Assembly: GCF_000813345.1 (NCBI RefSeq)
Contig: NZ_BBQF01000007.1
Span: forward strand, 1 to 47,872
Direction of reading: 5' to 3'
DNA from: Sulfurospirillum arsenophilum NBRC 109478
GTDB lineage: Bacteria; Campylobacterota; Campylobacteria; Campylobacterales; Sulfurospirillaceae
DNA: 47,872 nt
The notes below the pieces were generated by a model, which worked only from the letters and a program-made list of their open reading frames with translations, did no database searches and had not been told where the DNA came from. The translations under genes were made by a program, and so were the position numbers. The first letter of the stretch is position 1, and the number at the start of each line of letters is the position of its first letter. Shown one piece after another: positions 1 to 7,990 of this stretch.

Positions 1-12
1 AAGGAGGAAATG

Positions 13-429
13 ATGAAACGAATGAAACTAACGATGATATTGGCTTCCCTATCCCTTGTATGTTCCCTTAATCTCAATGCCTCTGAAGCTGAAAAAATTA
101 ATGCTATGGTTATGCTTAACATGGAAAATGGTTTGGCAAATATTCAAAAAGGTTTTTTATACAATAACATGAAACTCGTTCAAGAGGGTCTTGACCAAGT
201 TGAAAAAGAAAATAGTACTTATGATAACCGCAATGCCATCAAAGCCTTTTTACCAGAAGGTAAAAAACAGATGGAAAATTTAGCGTTTATTAGCTCAAAG
301 CGTATTGAAAATGCAGCTAAAGAGATGAAGTACTATTTGTCGGTTCAACAACCAAGAAAAGCATTTAATTCTTTTTCAGATATTGTTAATGCTTGTACAG
401 ATTGCCACACGTTAGTTCGTGGTTGGTAA
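13..429 (+). CDS. Small exported monoheme c-type cytochrome
   Basis: A protein of about 138 residues with an N-terminal signal peptide (hydrophobic stretch at residues 8-20, ending near LNA-SEA) and a single heme-binding motif CTDCH close to the C-terminus. A C-terminal CxxCH on an otherwise helical, charged chain is the layout of class II cytochromes (cytochrome c' type), so it is probably a periplasmic electron carrier or gas/redox-binding protein. An AAGGAGG ribosome-binding site lies at 1-7. The ATG at 13 is 5 nt from it and better spaced than the ATG at 10 (2 nt), so 13 was chosen. The promoter and any upstream partner are outside the window. It converges on accA. Partner and sixth heme ligand are unknown. 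Confidence 0.8.
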   Translation: MKRMKLTMILASLSLVCSLNLNASEAEKINAMVMLNMENGLANIQKGFLYNNMKLVQEGLDQVEKENSTYDNRNAIKAFLPEGKKQMENLAFISSKRIENAAKEMKYYLSVQQPRKAFNSFSDIVNACTDCHTLVRGW

Positions 430-451
430 GAAGTAGAAGAAAAAGAAAGTT

Positions 452-480
452 AAAAACGCTAAGAGAAAATTCTCTTAGCG
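452..480 (-). terminator. Rho-independent terminator of the fatty-acid operon
   Basis: A perfect 10-bp stem (457-466 with 471-480) and a 4-nt loop, followed on the minus strand by five T (452-456). The accA stop codon (475-477) lies inside the stem. Confidence 0.85.
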
Positions 481-1413
481 CTCTTCATAAGCTCCGATAG
501 AAATGATTCTCTCATAACGCTTCATCATACGCTCTTCGTTACTGAGTTTATCAAGCTCTTCAAGTGATTTTAAAAAATAATCTCCAAGTGCTTTTGCTGC
601 ACTCTCTTTATCGCGGTGTGCACCAATAAGTGGCTCATCAATAATAGCATCAATAAGACCCAGTTGATGTAAATCTTCCGCCGTAATTTTCATCGCTTTT
701 GTCGCATTTTCTTGTTTGCTTGGATCATTCCATAAAATGGCAGCACAACCTTCTGGAGAGATAACGGAAAAGACGGAGTAACGCATCATAGCAACACGAT
801 CACTCACACCAATCGCTAAAGCTCCACCGCTACCACCTTCGCCAATAACAACTGAGATACTTTTGGTATTAAGCTTACTTAGCTCAAAAAGGTTTTTAGC
901 AATCGCCTCACTTTGACCGCGTTCTTCTGCTGCAATTCCAGGATATGCACCGGGAGTGTCGATTAAGAAAAGAATCGGAAGATCAAATTTTTCTGCCATT
1001 TTAGCAATACGAAGTGCTTTACGGTAACCTTCGGGATGAGGCATACCGAAATTGCGTTTGATTTTATTTTTAGTACCACGGCCTTTTTGCTCGCCAACAA
1101 CAATGACTTTGCGCTCACCAATATAGCCGATATAAGAGACAATAGCAGCATCATCCGCAAAGTTACGATCACCATGAATTTCATAGCTATCATGCAAAAG
1201 AGCACGGATATAATCTAAGGCGTAAGGACGATCAGGATGACGTGCAAGTTGAAGCTTTTGGTATTCACTTAAATTTTTATAGGTTTTCGAAATCTCTTTA
1301 GAAAGTGTCTTATCTAAAATCTCAACAGCATGGCTATCGCCTTTGATTTTGGCGTTGGATATATCCTCATCAATCTGCTTAATTCCATTCTCAAAATCCA
1401 AATAAGTAGCCAC
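475..1413 (-). CDS. accA: Acetyl-CoA carboxylase carboxyltransferase, alpha subunit
   Basis: 312 residues, the normal length for AccA. With AccD it transfers the carboxyl group from biotin to acetyl-CoA, making malonyl-CoA for fatty-acid synthesis in the cytoplasm. Visible family signatures are the [13 protein letters not shown] segment, the glycine-rich [17 protein letters not shown] oxyanion/CoA region and the PEGCAAILW segment. It is the last gene of the leftward gpmI-fabG-acpP-fabF-accA run, 9 bp after the fabF stop, so it is almost certainly co-transcribed. Its stop codon is built into the terminator stem. accD is not in this window. Confidence 0.97.
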   Translation of the reverse strand: MATYLDFENGIKQIDEDISNAKIKGDSHAVEILDKTLSKEISKTYKNLSEYQKLQLARHPDRPYALDYIRALLHDSYEIHGDRNFADDAAIVSYIGYIGERKVIVVGEQKGRGTKNKIKRNFGMPHPEGYRKALRIAKMAEKFDLPILFLIDTPGAYPGIAAEERGQSEAIAKNLFELSKLNTKSISVVIGEGGSGGALAIGVSDRVAMMRYSVFSVISPEGCAAILWNDPSKQENATKAMKITAEDLHQLGLIDAIIDEPLIGAHRDKESAAKALGDYFLKSLEELDKLSNEERMMKRYERIISIGAYEER

Positions 1414-1422
1414 TATAATTCC

Positions 1423-2634
1423 TTATACACGCTTAAAGATGACAGAGCCATTCGTTCCGCCAAAGCCAAACGAGTTACTCATGGTATATTCTGCTCTACA
1501 TTTACGTGCCACATTAGGGATATAATCAAGATCACAATCAGGATCTGGATTCTCTAAATTGATTGTTGGAGGTAAAATCTCATCACGCATTGCCATCAAA
1601 CAGACAACCGCTTCAATAGCGCCCGCGGCACCTAAACAGTGACCAATTTGCCCTTTAATAGAGCTAATTTGTGGGACATTCGCGCCAAAAACTTCTTTAA
1701 TAGCTGCTGTTTCATTTTTATCGTTTGCCGGTGTACTAGTTCCATGTGCATTGATATAGTCAATTTTAGGACGTCCTGCCATCTCGTAAGCAGCCTTCAT
1801 CGCACGAAGTGGACCGTCTAAACTTGGAGAAGTAATATGACTGGCATCACCACTCTCACCAAATCCAACTACTTCGCCATAGATGTGAGCCCCTCGAGCT
1901 ACTGCATCCTCATAAAATTCTAAAACAAGTGAACCTGCACCTTCACCCATAATAAATCCATCACGCTCTGCATCAAACGGGCGAGAAGCCTTTTTAGGAT
2001 CATCATTACGAGTAGAAAGTGCTTTCATCGCTGAAAAACCACCAATACCTGCTGCACAAATAGCCGCTTCTGCACCAACAACGAGCATCTTTTTAGCGCC
2101 ACCTGTTAACATTGTTTTGGTTGCATCGCTGATGGCGTGCGTACCTGCTGCACATGCTGTAACAGATGAAAGGTTTGGTCCTTTTAAACCGTATTCAATC
2201 GAAACCATACCGCCAAGCATGTTGATGAGTGCTGATGGGATAAAGAAAGGAGAAATTTTACGAGGACCTGCACTGTTAACGATTACAGAATTTTTTTCAA
2301 TGACCACTAAGCCACCAATACCCGAAGCAGAACTGACACCGAATGATTCAGCTTCATAGTCAGTATCAAATTTCGCGTCCGCCATTGCTTCTTTAGCCGC
2401 AGCAAGTCCTAGTTGAATAAAACGGTCTGCTTTTTTGACCTCTTTTGGATTCATAATGGTATTAGGATCAAAGTCGGTGATTTCGCCGGCAATGGTAACA
2501 GAATGCTCGGTTGTGTCAAACGAACTAATGCTTTTAATGCCACATTGACCTTCAACGATAGCTTTAAAAGAACTCTCTTTATCCAAACCTAATGAATTAA
2601 TCATTCCTATACCAGTAACAACGACTCTTTTCAA
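1423..2634 (-). CDS. fabF: 3-oxoacyl-ACP synthase II (KAS II)
   Basis: 403 residues, a full-length thiolase-fold condensing enzyme that elongates acyl-ACP with malonyl-ACP. The catalytic triad is complete: Cys161 in TACAAGTHA, His297 in NAHGTST and His332 in IGHCLGAAGA; the C-terminal SFGFGGTN signature is also present. The start codon is TTG (2632-2634), preceded by AAAGAGGAT at good spacing. The next ATG, at residue 11, would remove the conserved MKRVVVTGIG strand, so TTG was kept. It lies between acpP and accA in one operon, with a small hairpin in the acpP-fabF gap. Confidence 0.97.
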   Translation of the reverse strand: MKRVVVTGIGMINSLGLDKESSFKAIVEGQCGIKSISSFDTTEHSVTIAGEITDFDPNTIMNPKEVKKADRFIQLGLAAAKEAMADAKFDTDYEAESFGVSSASGIGGLVVIEKNSVIVNSAGPRKISPFFIPSALINMLGGMVSIEYGLKGPNLSSVTACAAGTHAISDATKTMLTGGAKKMLVVGAEAAICAAGIGGFSAMKALSTRNDDPKKASRPFDAERDGFIMGEGAGSLVLEFYEDAVARGAHIYGEVVGFGESGDASHITSPSLDGPLRAMKAAYEMAGRPKIDYINAHGTSTPANDKNETAAIKEVFGANVPQISSIKGQIGHCLGAAGAIEAVVCLMAMRDEILPPTINLENPDPDCDLDYIPNVARKCRAEYTMSNSFGFGGTNGSVIFKRV

Positions 2635-2673
2635 ATTTTTATCCTCTTTAGTGATCTTTTGTGGGAAGGGGAG

Positions 2674-2693
2674 AACCCGCTTTTTAGCGGGTT
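2674..2693 (-). other. Hairpin between acpP and fabF
   Basis: An 8-bp GC-rich stem (AACCCGCT with AGCGGGTT) and a 4-nt loop in the 72-bp gap. No T-run follows on the minus strand, so it is more likely an mRNA processing or 3'-stabilising element, or a partial attenuator, than a full terminator. It could let acpP mRNA accumulate above fabF mRNA. Confidence 0.55.
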
Positions 2694-2706
2694 GCGTGTC
2701 ATAAAA

Positions 2707-2937
2707 TTATTTATGTGCTTCAATGTAAGACATAGCATCTTTTACAGTGACGATTTTTTCAGCGTCAGTGTCTGGAATTTCAATGTCAAATTTCTCCTCA
2801 AGAGCCATAACAAGTTCAACAACGTCCAAAGAATCTGCACCCAAATCTTCTACGAATTTTGAATCTTCTTTTACCTCGTCAGGATTTACATTTAATTGTT
2901 CAACAACAACCGCTTTTACATCATCAAATAGTGCCAT
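2707..2937 (-). CDS. acpP: Acyl carrier protein
   Basis: 76 residues, acidic, with the phosphopantetheine attachment site Ser36 in [12 protein letters not shown]. It carries growing acyl chains as thioesters between the fatty-acid synthesis enzymes in the cytoplasm. The ATG start follows a strong AAGGAG site. It lies between fabG and fabF, the usual bacterial arrangement. Hairpins flank the gene on both sides (2674-2693 and 2999-3024), which would give acpP a separately stable message, in line with the high ACP demand known in bacteria. No odd residues were seen. Confidence 0.98.
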   Translation of the reverse strand: MALFDDVKAVVVEQLNVNPDEVKEDSKFVEDLGADSLDVVELVMALEEKFDIEIPDTDAEKIVTVKDAMSYIEAHK

Positions 2938-2998
2938 TTAATAGCTCCTTTAAAAAATTTCCACTATTTTATCAAAAAAACCTTTAATTTGAATTTTA

Positions 2999-3024
2999 TA
3001 CATGTAAACTCCCGTTTACATGTA
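2999..3024 (-). terminator. Hairpin at the end of fabG, built from two ACATGT half-palindromes
   Basis: An 11-bp perfect stem (2999-3009 with 3014-3024) with a 4-nt loop. The fabG stop codon (3016-3018) is inside the stem. The minus-strand continuation is A/T-rich but not a clean T-run. Both arms are one-mismatch copies of the dispersed TTTACATGTAAA element. It is probably a weak terminator or processing site. Confidence 0.55.
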
Positions 3025-3759
3025 CATTCCGCCATTGACCTTCAAAACTTCGCCTGTGATGTAACTTGCACTGTCACTGAGCAAGAAAGCAACAGACTCT
3101 GCAATGTCTTTAGGGCTTCCAAAACGTTTGAGTGGAATTTTTGACGTGTAGGATTCTTTAATCTCATCGCTTAATTTATCCGTCATCTCTGTAGCAATAA
3201 AACCTGGAGTCACTGCGTTAAAACGAACATCTCGCGCACTGCCTTCTTGTGCGAAACTTTTGGTCATCGCAATCAAACCACCTTTGCTCGCACTGTAATT
3301 GACTTGTCCAGCATTTCCTGTCTCGCCTACGATAGAAGCAATGTTTACCACACAGCCAAAACGTTTTTTACTCATCGCTTTAAGTGCTTCACGACACCCT
3401 ATAAAAGCAGAAGTAAGGTTAATATCAATTACTGAGGTAAAGTCCTCTTTTTTCATGCGAATTGCTAATTTGTCATTGGTAATGCCTGCATTGTTCACTA
3501 AATAAGAGAGCTCGCCATCTGCATCAACGATGGTTTTAATACCTTCTATAAATGCCTCTTCATCCGCCACATCAAAACCAATAACCGCAGCCACGCCACC
3601 GTTTGCTTCAATCTCTGCTTTAATCGCGTCCGCTTGCTCAGGGCGTGAACGGTAATTAACCCATACTTTAAGACCATACCCTGCAAGTGTTAACGCTATC
3701 TCTTTACCGATTCCGCTGGCTGCACCTGTCACTAAAACATTTTTTCCACTAAATTTCAT
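3016..3759 (-). CDS. fabG: 3-oxoacyl-ACP reductase
   Basis: 247 residues, a classical short-chain dehydrogenase that reduces 3-oxoacyl-ACP with NADPH in the elongation cycle. It shows the nucleotide-binding TGAASGIG at 11-18, NNAG at 89-92, and the catalytic set Asn114, Ser142, Tyr155 and Lys159. Placement directly before acpP and fabF supports fabG rather than a general SDR. The ATG has an AAGGAA site 5-6 nt upstream. It is separated from gpmI by only 29 bp, so the two are likely co-transcribed. Confidence 0.96.
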   Translation of the reverse strand: MKFSGKNVLVTGAASGIGKEIALTLAGYGLKVWVNYRSRPEQADAIKAEIEANGGVAAVIGFDVADEEAFIEGIKTIVDADGELSYLVNNAGITNDKLAIRMKKEDFTSVIDINLTSAFIGCREALKAMSKKRFGCVVNIASIVGETGNAGQVNYSASKGGLIAMTKSFAQEGSARDVRFNAVTPGFIATEMTDKLSDEIKESYTSKIPLKRFGSPKDIAESVAFLLSDSASYITGEVLKVNGGMYM

Positions 3760-3788
3760 TATTGTTCCTTTATATCTTTAAATTGAAT

Positions 3789-5285
3789 TTAAAACTGAAC
3801 TAACGGTTTATCCATTTCGCTAGGAATTGGTAAACCCATCAGTTTTAACACCGTTGGTGCAATGTTGTTCAGTCCACCTTTTTGTACACTTTTAACACGT
3901 TCATCCATCACAAAACCATACACTTCAAATGTAGTGTGGTTGGTCAGCCTTGATCCTTCAACATCAAACATCTGTTCACAGTTACCATGATCGCTCGTAA
4001 GTACGATGGCATAGCCTAACGCTTTTGCTTTTTCAAACAATCTTCCAAGTTCTGTATCGACTGCTTCTACCGCGCAAATGGCCGCATCCAAACTTCCCGT
4101 ATGTCCTACCATATCGCCATTGGCAAAATTAACGACGATAAAATCATACTGTTCATCCATCGCTTTAAGAACGGCATCCCCTACTTCAGGAGCACTCATC
4201 TGAGGCTGAAGATCATAGGTTTTGACTTTAGGGCTTGGCACGAGGAGTCTGGTTTCATTCACTTTTGGCTCTTCGACACCACCATTAAAGAAGAATGTCA
4301 CGTGTGCATACTTCTCTGTCTCTGCAGTATGAAACTGCGTAAGGCCTGCGCTTGAAATGACATCGCACAGTGTATTTTGAGGCGTATCCGCTTTAAACAT
4401 AATAGGGAAGGGATAACTGCTGTCATACTCGGTCATCGTAATACACTCTACCCCATTAAGGGTGCGTGCAAATTCATTAAATTCGCTAAATCCAATAGCA
4501 CGGGAGAGTTCACGCATACGATCATTTCTAAAATTTGCAAAAATCACGCCATCATCGCTGTGCATGCCTACGTAAGGCTCAAAAGCCATTGGTTCAACAA
4601 ATTCATCGGTGATGCCTTGATCATACATCCCCAGTAAATACTCTTTTACATGTAAAGCCGTCTTTGGCTTTGCATCGACCATAACACGATACCCTTCTTT
4701 CACTCGCTCCCAACGATTGTCACGATCCATACTAAAGAAACGCCCTGAAATAGAGGCAATGCTAATATTTTCATTGCAAATCGCTAAAAGTTGCTCTAAA
4801 AAAGTAATGCCCGATGTTGGAGAGACATCGCGCCCATCGGTAATCACATGCAAATAAACGTGTTTACCTTTTGCCTCAGCAATATGCGCAAGATCAATAA
4901 TATGATCAATATGCGAATGCACCCCACCATCGCTGACAAGCCCTATAATATGAATCGCACCCTTTACATGTAAAAGCTGCGTTAAGGCTGGATTGGTGGC
5001 AAGAGAGCCATCTTTCGCCGCTAACGAGATTTTGACCAAGTTTTGGTACAAAATGCGACCACTTCCGATACACATGTGCCCGACTTCACTATTTCCCATC
5101 TGTTCTTCAGGAAGTCCTACGCTTAGTCCAGAAGTTGCTATAAGATTGTAAGGAACCTCTTTAAAAAGCTTATCGTAGGTTGGTTTATGTGCCATGGCAA
5201 AAGCATTAGCGGTTTGACTGATATTGTGCCCGATACCATCGGTGATAATAAGTAATGTTTTCGTAACGTGTGGTTTCAAAATCAT
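3789..5285 (-). CDS. gpmI: 2,3-bisphosphoglycerate-independent phosphoglycerate mutase
   Basis: 498 residues, near the usual 490-515 of iPGM. It interconverts 3- and 2-phosphoglycerate in glycolysis and gluconeogenesis, using two Mn ions and a phosphoserine. Visible motifs are the first metal site TDGIG (Asp16), the catalytic Ser66 in QMGNSEVGH, GRDVSPTSG, the NFANGDMVGHTG metal segment and SDHGNCE. It is the first gene of the leftward fatty-acid operon and divergent from mraY. The ATG at 5283-5285 is only 2 nt from an AAAGGG; an in-frame TTG two codons later (5277-5279) has better spacing, so the true start may be there. Two exact TTTACATGTAAA copies lie inside the gene. Confidence 0.96.
   Translation of the reverse strand: MILKPHVTKTLLIITDGIGHNISQTANAFAMAHKPTYDKLFKEVPYNLIATSGLSVGLPEEQMGNSEVGHMCIGSGRILYQNLVKISLAAKDGSLATNPALTQLLHVKGAIHIIGLVSDGGVHSHIDHIIDLAHIAEAKGKHVYLHVITDGRDVSPTSGITFLEQLLAICNENISIASISGRFFSMDRDNRWERVKEGYRVMVDAKPKTALHVKEYLLGMYDQGITDEFVEPMAFEPYVGMHSDDGVIFANFRNDRMRELSRAIGFSEFNEFARTLNGVECITMTEYDSSYPFPIMFKADTPQNTLCDVISSAGLTQFHTAETEKYAHVTFFFNGGVEEPKVNETRLLVPSPKVKTYDLQPQMSAPEVGDAVLKAMDEQYDFIVVNFANGDMVGHTGSLDAAICAVEAVDTELGRLFEKAKALGYAIVLTSDHGNCEQMFDVEGSRLTNHTTFEVYGFVMDERVKSVQKGGLNNIAPTVLKLMGLPIPSEMDKPLVQF
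4645..4656. repeat. Exact TTTACATGTAAA palindrome inside gpmI
   Basis: One of eight exact copies of this 12-bp palindrome in the window; here it is in coding sequence. Confidence 0.8.
4973..4984. repeat. Exact TTTACATGTAAA palindrome inside gpmI
   Basis: Second exact copy within gpmI, 328 bp from the first, also coding. Confidence 0.8.
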
Positions 5286-5293
5286 ACCCTTTG

Positions 5294-5339
5294 TTATAAG
5301 CTTATAAGCAATATCTTACTAAAATGTTGCTTTTATAAA
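5294..5339. promoter_or_regulatory. Divergent promoter region between gpmI and mraY
   Basis: The 85-bp gap contains the 14-bp palindrome TTATAAGCTTATAA (5294-5307), which offers TATAAG-type -10 boxes on the minus strand for gpmI, and TATAAA (5334-5339) on the plus strand for mraY. The -35 elements are not recognisable, as is usual in this phylum. Confidence 0.5.
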
Positions 5340-5370
5340 AATATATCCCTAAACGCTGGAAACAACATTA

Positions 5371-6435
5371 ATGTTATACGCTCTTTACAAACTCACCTCA
5401 ATCAATCTTTTTCAATACATCACCGTTCGTGCAGGAATTGCCTTCTTTTTAGCCTTCGCCTTGACCATTTATTTGATGCCAAAGTTCATCAAATGGGCAA
5501 AATCACGCAATGCCAATCAACCTATTTATTCCCTAGCACCTCAAACGCATCAACAAAAATCTAAAACTCCAACCATGGGCGGCATCGTCTTTTTATGTGC
5601 TGCAACGCTTTCTATCTTAATGTGCGCCCGAATAAATAACCTTTTCGTTCTTTCAGCACTGGCGTGTATTTTGCTCTTTGGACTCATCGGGATGAAAGAT
5701 GACCTCTCTAAAATTTTAGGTAAAAGCAATACAGCAGGGCTTACCCCACGTGCAAAACTAGGCTTTCAAATCATTGCTTCTTCTATTGTCGCACTTATTT
5801 TATACGTCGCCGTTGATTTGGATACCACTTTTTTCGTTCCTTTTTACAAATTTCCACTGTTTGATATGCATCTACTTGCCCTTGGCTTTTGGGTACTGGT
5901 TATGATTTCTGCGAGCAACGCAGTGAATTTGACCGATGGGCTTGATGGCCTGGCAACCGTTCCTGCCATTTTGTCTATTTTTTCACTTGCTGTTTTTGTT
6001 TATGTGGGCGGTAACGCCTTTTTAAGCAGCTACCTACTCCTTCCAAAAGTGGGTGGTAGTGGTGAAGTTGTGATTGTTGCAACGGCTGTTATGGGCTCAC
6101 TTGTGGGCTTTTTATGGTTTAACTGCTACCCAGCAGAAATCTTTATGGGCGATAGCGGAAGCCTTAGCATTGGCGCGTTTATTGGCTATATGGCAATTAT
6201 CTCTAAAAATGAAATTCTACTTCTTTTAATTGGTTTTGTATTTGTACTTGAAACGGTTTCGGTTATTTTACAAGTGGGAAGTTATAAAACGCGTAAAAAG
6301 CGCATCTTCCTTATGGCGCCGATCCACCACCACTTTGAGGTGAAGGGTTGGCCAGAAAACAAGATTATCGTGAGATTTTGGATTATTGCGCTCATGTCAA
6401 ATCTTTTAGCACTTACGGCATTGAAACTCAGATGA
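5371..6435 (+). CDS. mraY: Phospho-N-acetylmuramoyl-pentapeptide transferase
   Basis: 354 residues with about ten membrane segments. It transfers phospho-MurNAc-pentapeptide from UDP to undecaprenyl phosphate, giving lipid I at the inner face of the cytoplasmic membrane. Family signatures are present: KTPTMGG, the Asp-Asp pair in [18 protein letters not shown], the MGDSGSL catalytic Asp segment and the APIHHHFE histidine loop. The ATG at 5371 has only a weak ribosome site (TGGAAAC). The stop overlaps the murD start as ATGA, so the two are translationally coupled, as in other Campylobacterota. Confidence 0.97.
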   Translation: MLYALYKLTSINLFQYITVRAGIAFFLAFALTIYLMPKFIKWAKSRNANQPIYSLAPQTHQQKSKTPTMGGIVFLCAATLSILMCARINNLFVLSALACILLFGLIGMKDDLSKILGKSNTAGLTPRAKLGFQIIASSIVALILYVAVDLDTTFFVPFYKFPLFDMHLLALGFWVLVMISASNAVNLTDGLDGLATVPAILSIFSLAVFVYVGGNAFLSSYLLLPKVGGSGEVVIVATAVMGSLVGFLWFNCYPAEIFMGDSGSLSIGAFIGYMAIISKNEILLLLIGFVFVLETVSVILQVGSYKTRKKRIFLMAPIHHHFEVKGWPENKIIVRFWIIALMSNLLALTALKLR

Positions 6436-7625
6436 TAACACTTTTTGGACACGGAAAAACAACTAAAGCAATTGCAAAACGCTTCGCAGGTCAATGTCAA
6501 ATTTTTGACGACGGCTTTGTCAATAACGATAAAGATGAATTTGGCAACCTTTTATTGCCTCCCTCAGCGTTCGACCCAACCACGAGCGATGTAGAGATCC
6601 CCAGTCCTGGTTTTCCAGCACATCATCCTTTGATTCAAAAAGCGCGCAATGTGGTCGGTGAATACGACTTCTTTAAAGAGCAAATGCCTTTTAGTATTTG
6701 GATCAGTGGAACCAATGGCAAAACCACCACAACGCAAATGTGTGAGTTCCTCCTTCAAAAACAAGGTGCTCAGGCAGGTGGCAACATTGGCACACCTTTA
6801 GCAGAACTCAGCGAAAAAGCACCGATTTGGATCTTAGAAACCAGCTCTTTTACGTTTCACTACACGAAAGTGACTGCTCCTGATATTTATCTACTGCTCC
6901 CTATCAAACCAGACCATTTAACATGGCATGGAAGTATGGAAGCATACATTGAAGCAAAACTTTCCCCACTTGAGCGTATGAGAGAAGGCAGTGTTGCCAT
7001 CCTTCCAAAAGCGTATGCCAATGTCAAAACCCTAGCACACGTGATTGCATACGATACGGAAGAAGATTTAGCAGCACAAATGGGCATTGACATCACCAAA
7101 GTGAACTTTAAAACACCGTTTTTACTCGACGCCGTTCTTGCCATGAGCGCGCAAAAAGTTCTCTTAGACACCGTTGATTATGATCTTCTTAACACCTTTA
7201 AAATCGATCATTATAAAATTGAAGAATTTAGGGACAAACTAGGACGTCTTTGGGTGGATGACTCTAAAGGAACGAATGTTGATGCCACCATTGAAGCGCT
7301 CAAACGCTATAAAAATGACGAAATCCTCATTGTCCTAGGGGGTGATGACAAAGGTGTTGATCTTCAAGAGCTCTTTGATTTTATGAAGCCTTTACATGTA
7401 ACCGTTTTTGCCATCGGTACAAACACGGAAAGACTTGCTACCTTTGCACAAAAAGAAGGTATTAAACTTCACAAATGTTTTGTGATTGAAGAGGCAATGA
7501 AACAAATTCATGCCGTGCATAACACCAAAAGTGTCGCCCTACTTTCTCCTGCAGCTGCAAGTTTAGACCAGTTTAAATCCTATGCCCACAGAGGAGATCG
7601 CTTTAAAGAGTTGGCACTCGCTTAG
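6432..7625 (+). CDS. murD: UDP-N-acetylmuramoylalanine--D-glutamate ligase
   Basis: 397 residues from the ATG at 6432, which overlaps the mraY TGA. The reading frame is open further upstream within mraY, but [10 protein letters not shown] is the natural N-terminus. It adds D-Glu to UDP-MurNAc-L-Ala using ATP in the cytoplasm. The ATP loop GTNGKTTT is at 93-100; ETSSF, the conserved KPDHLTWH and the C-terminal [12 protein letters not shown] and [11 protein letters not shown] segments follow. It is shorter than the E. coli enzyme (about 438), consistent with the compact N-terminal domain of this phylum. tRNA-Phe follows 52 bp later. Confidence 0.95.
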   Translation: MITLFGHGKTTKAIAKRFAGQCQIFDDGFVNNDKDEFGNLLLPPSAFDPTTSDVEIPSPGFPAHHPLIQKARNVVGEYDFFKEQMPFSIWISGTNGKTTTTQMCEFLLQKQGAQAGGNIGTPLAELSEKAPIWILETSSFTFHYTKVTAPDIYLLLPIKPDHLTWHGSMEAYIEAKLSPLERMREGSVAILPKAYANVKTLAHVIAYDTEEDLAAQMGIDITKVNFKTPFLLDAVLAMSAQKVLLDTVDYDLLNTFKIDHYKIEEFRDKLGRLWVDDSKGTNVDATIEALKRYKNDEILIVLGGDDKGVDLQELFDFMKPLHVTVFAIGTNTERLATFAQKEGIKLHKCFVIEEAMKQIHAVHNTKSVALLSPAAASLDQFKSYAHRGDRFKELALA

Positions 7626-7653
7626 ACATAAGCTAGTATTAAAGTTTTTTTTG

Positions 7654-7659
7654 TATAAT
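7654..7659 (+). promoter_or_regulatory. -10 box (TATAAT) of tRNA-Phe
   Basis: A perfect TATAAT 18 nt before the first base of the tRNA, preceded by a T-rich stretch (7645-7652). Confidence 0.75.
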
Positions 7660-7677
7660 TTCAGCTCTTCAAAGAGT

Positions 7678-7753
7678 GGCTGGATAGCTCAGTCGGTAGA
7701 GCAGGAGACTGAAAATCTCCGTGTCGGCGGTTCGATTCCGTCTCCAGCCACCA
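7678..7753 (+). tRNA. tRNA-Phe (GAA)
   Basis: 76 nt including the encoded CCA. The acceptor stem GGCTGGA pairs with TCCAGCC; the D-arm contains AGCTCAGTCGGTAGAGC; the anticodon stem GGAGA/TCTCC encloses CTGAAAA with anticodon GAA; the T-arm contains GGTTCGATTCC. It stands alone, not in an rRNA or tRNA cluster, and no duplicated 3' end was seen nearby that would mark an integration site. Confidence 0.98.
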
Positions 7754-7957
7754 CTTTTTATAAATCCCCATTTTTTATCTTACAAACATACTTCTTTTTA
7801 ACATTTACTACTTTATTTATTTTATACTTTTTTTGACTAAAATTTGCAATTATCTGTATTATTAGAACTTTATATTTTCATGCTTCATTTCTACATTTCT
7901 TCAGACTTCTTTTTCTCTTTATTTTAGTATGCAACGCCTTTGCAACAATCCTAGCGT

Positions 7958-7963
7958 TATAAT
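7958..7963 (+). promoter_or_regulatory. Putative -10 box of the two-partner secretion operon
   Basis: TATAAT 27 nt before the TpsA start, with no clear -35 element. The rest of 7754-7957 is very T-rich and holds nothing else recognisable. Confidence 0.55.
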
Positions 7964-7990
7964 AGGTTTAAATTGCACTAAGGGGTGTTT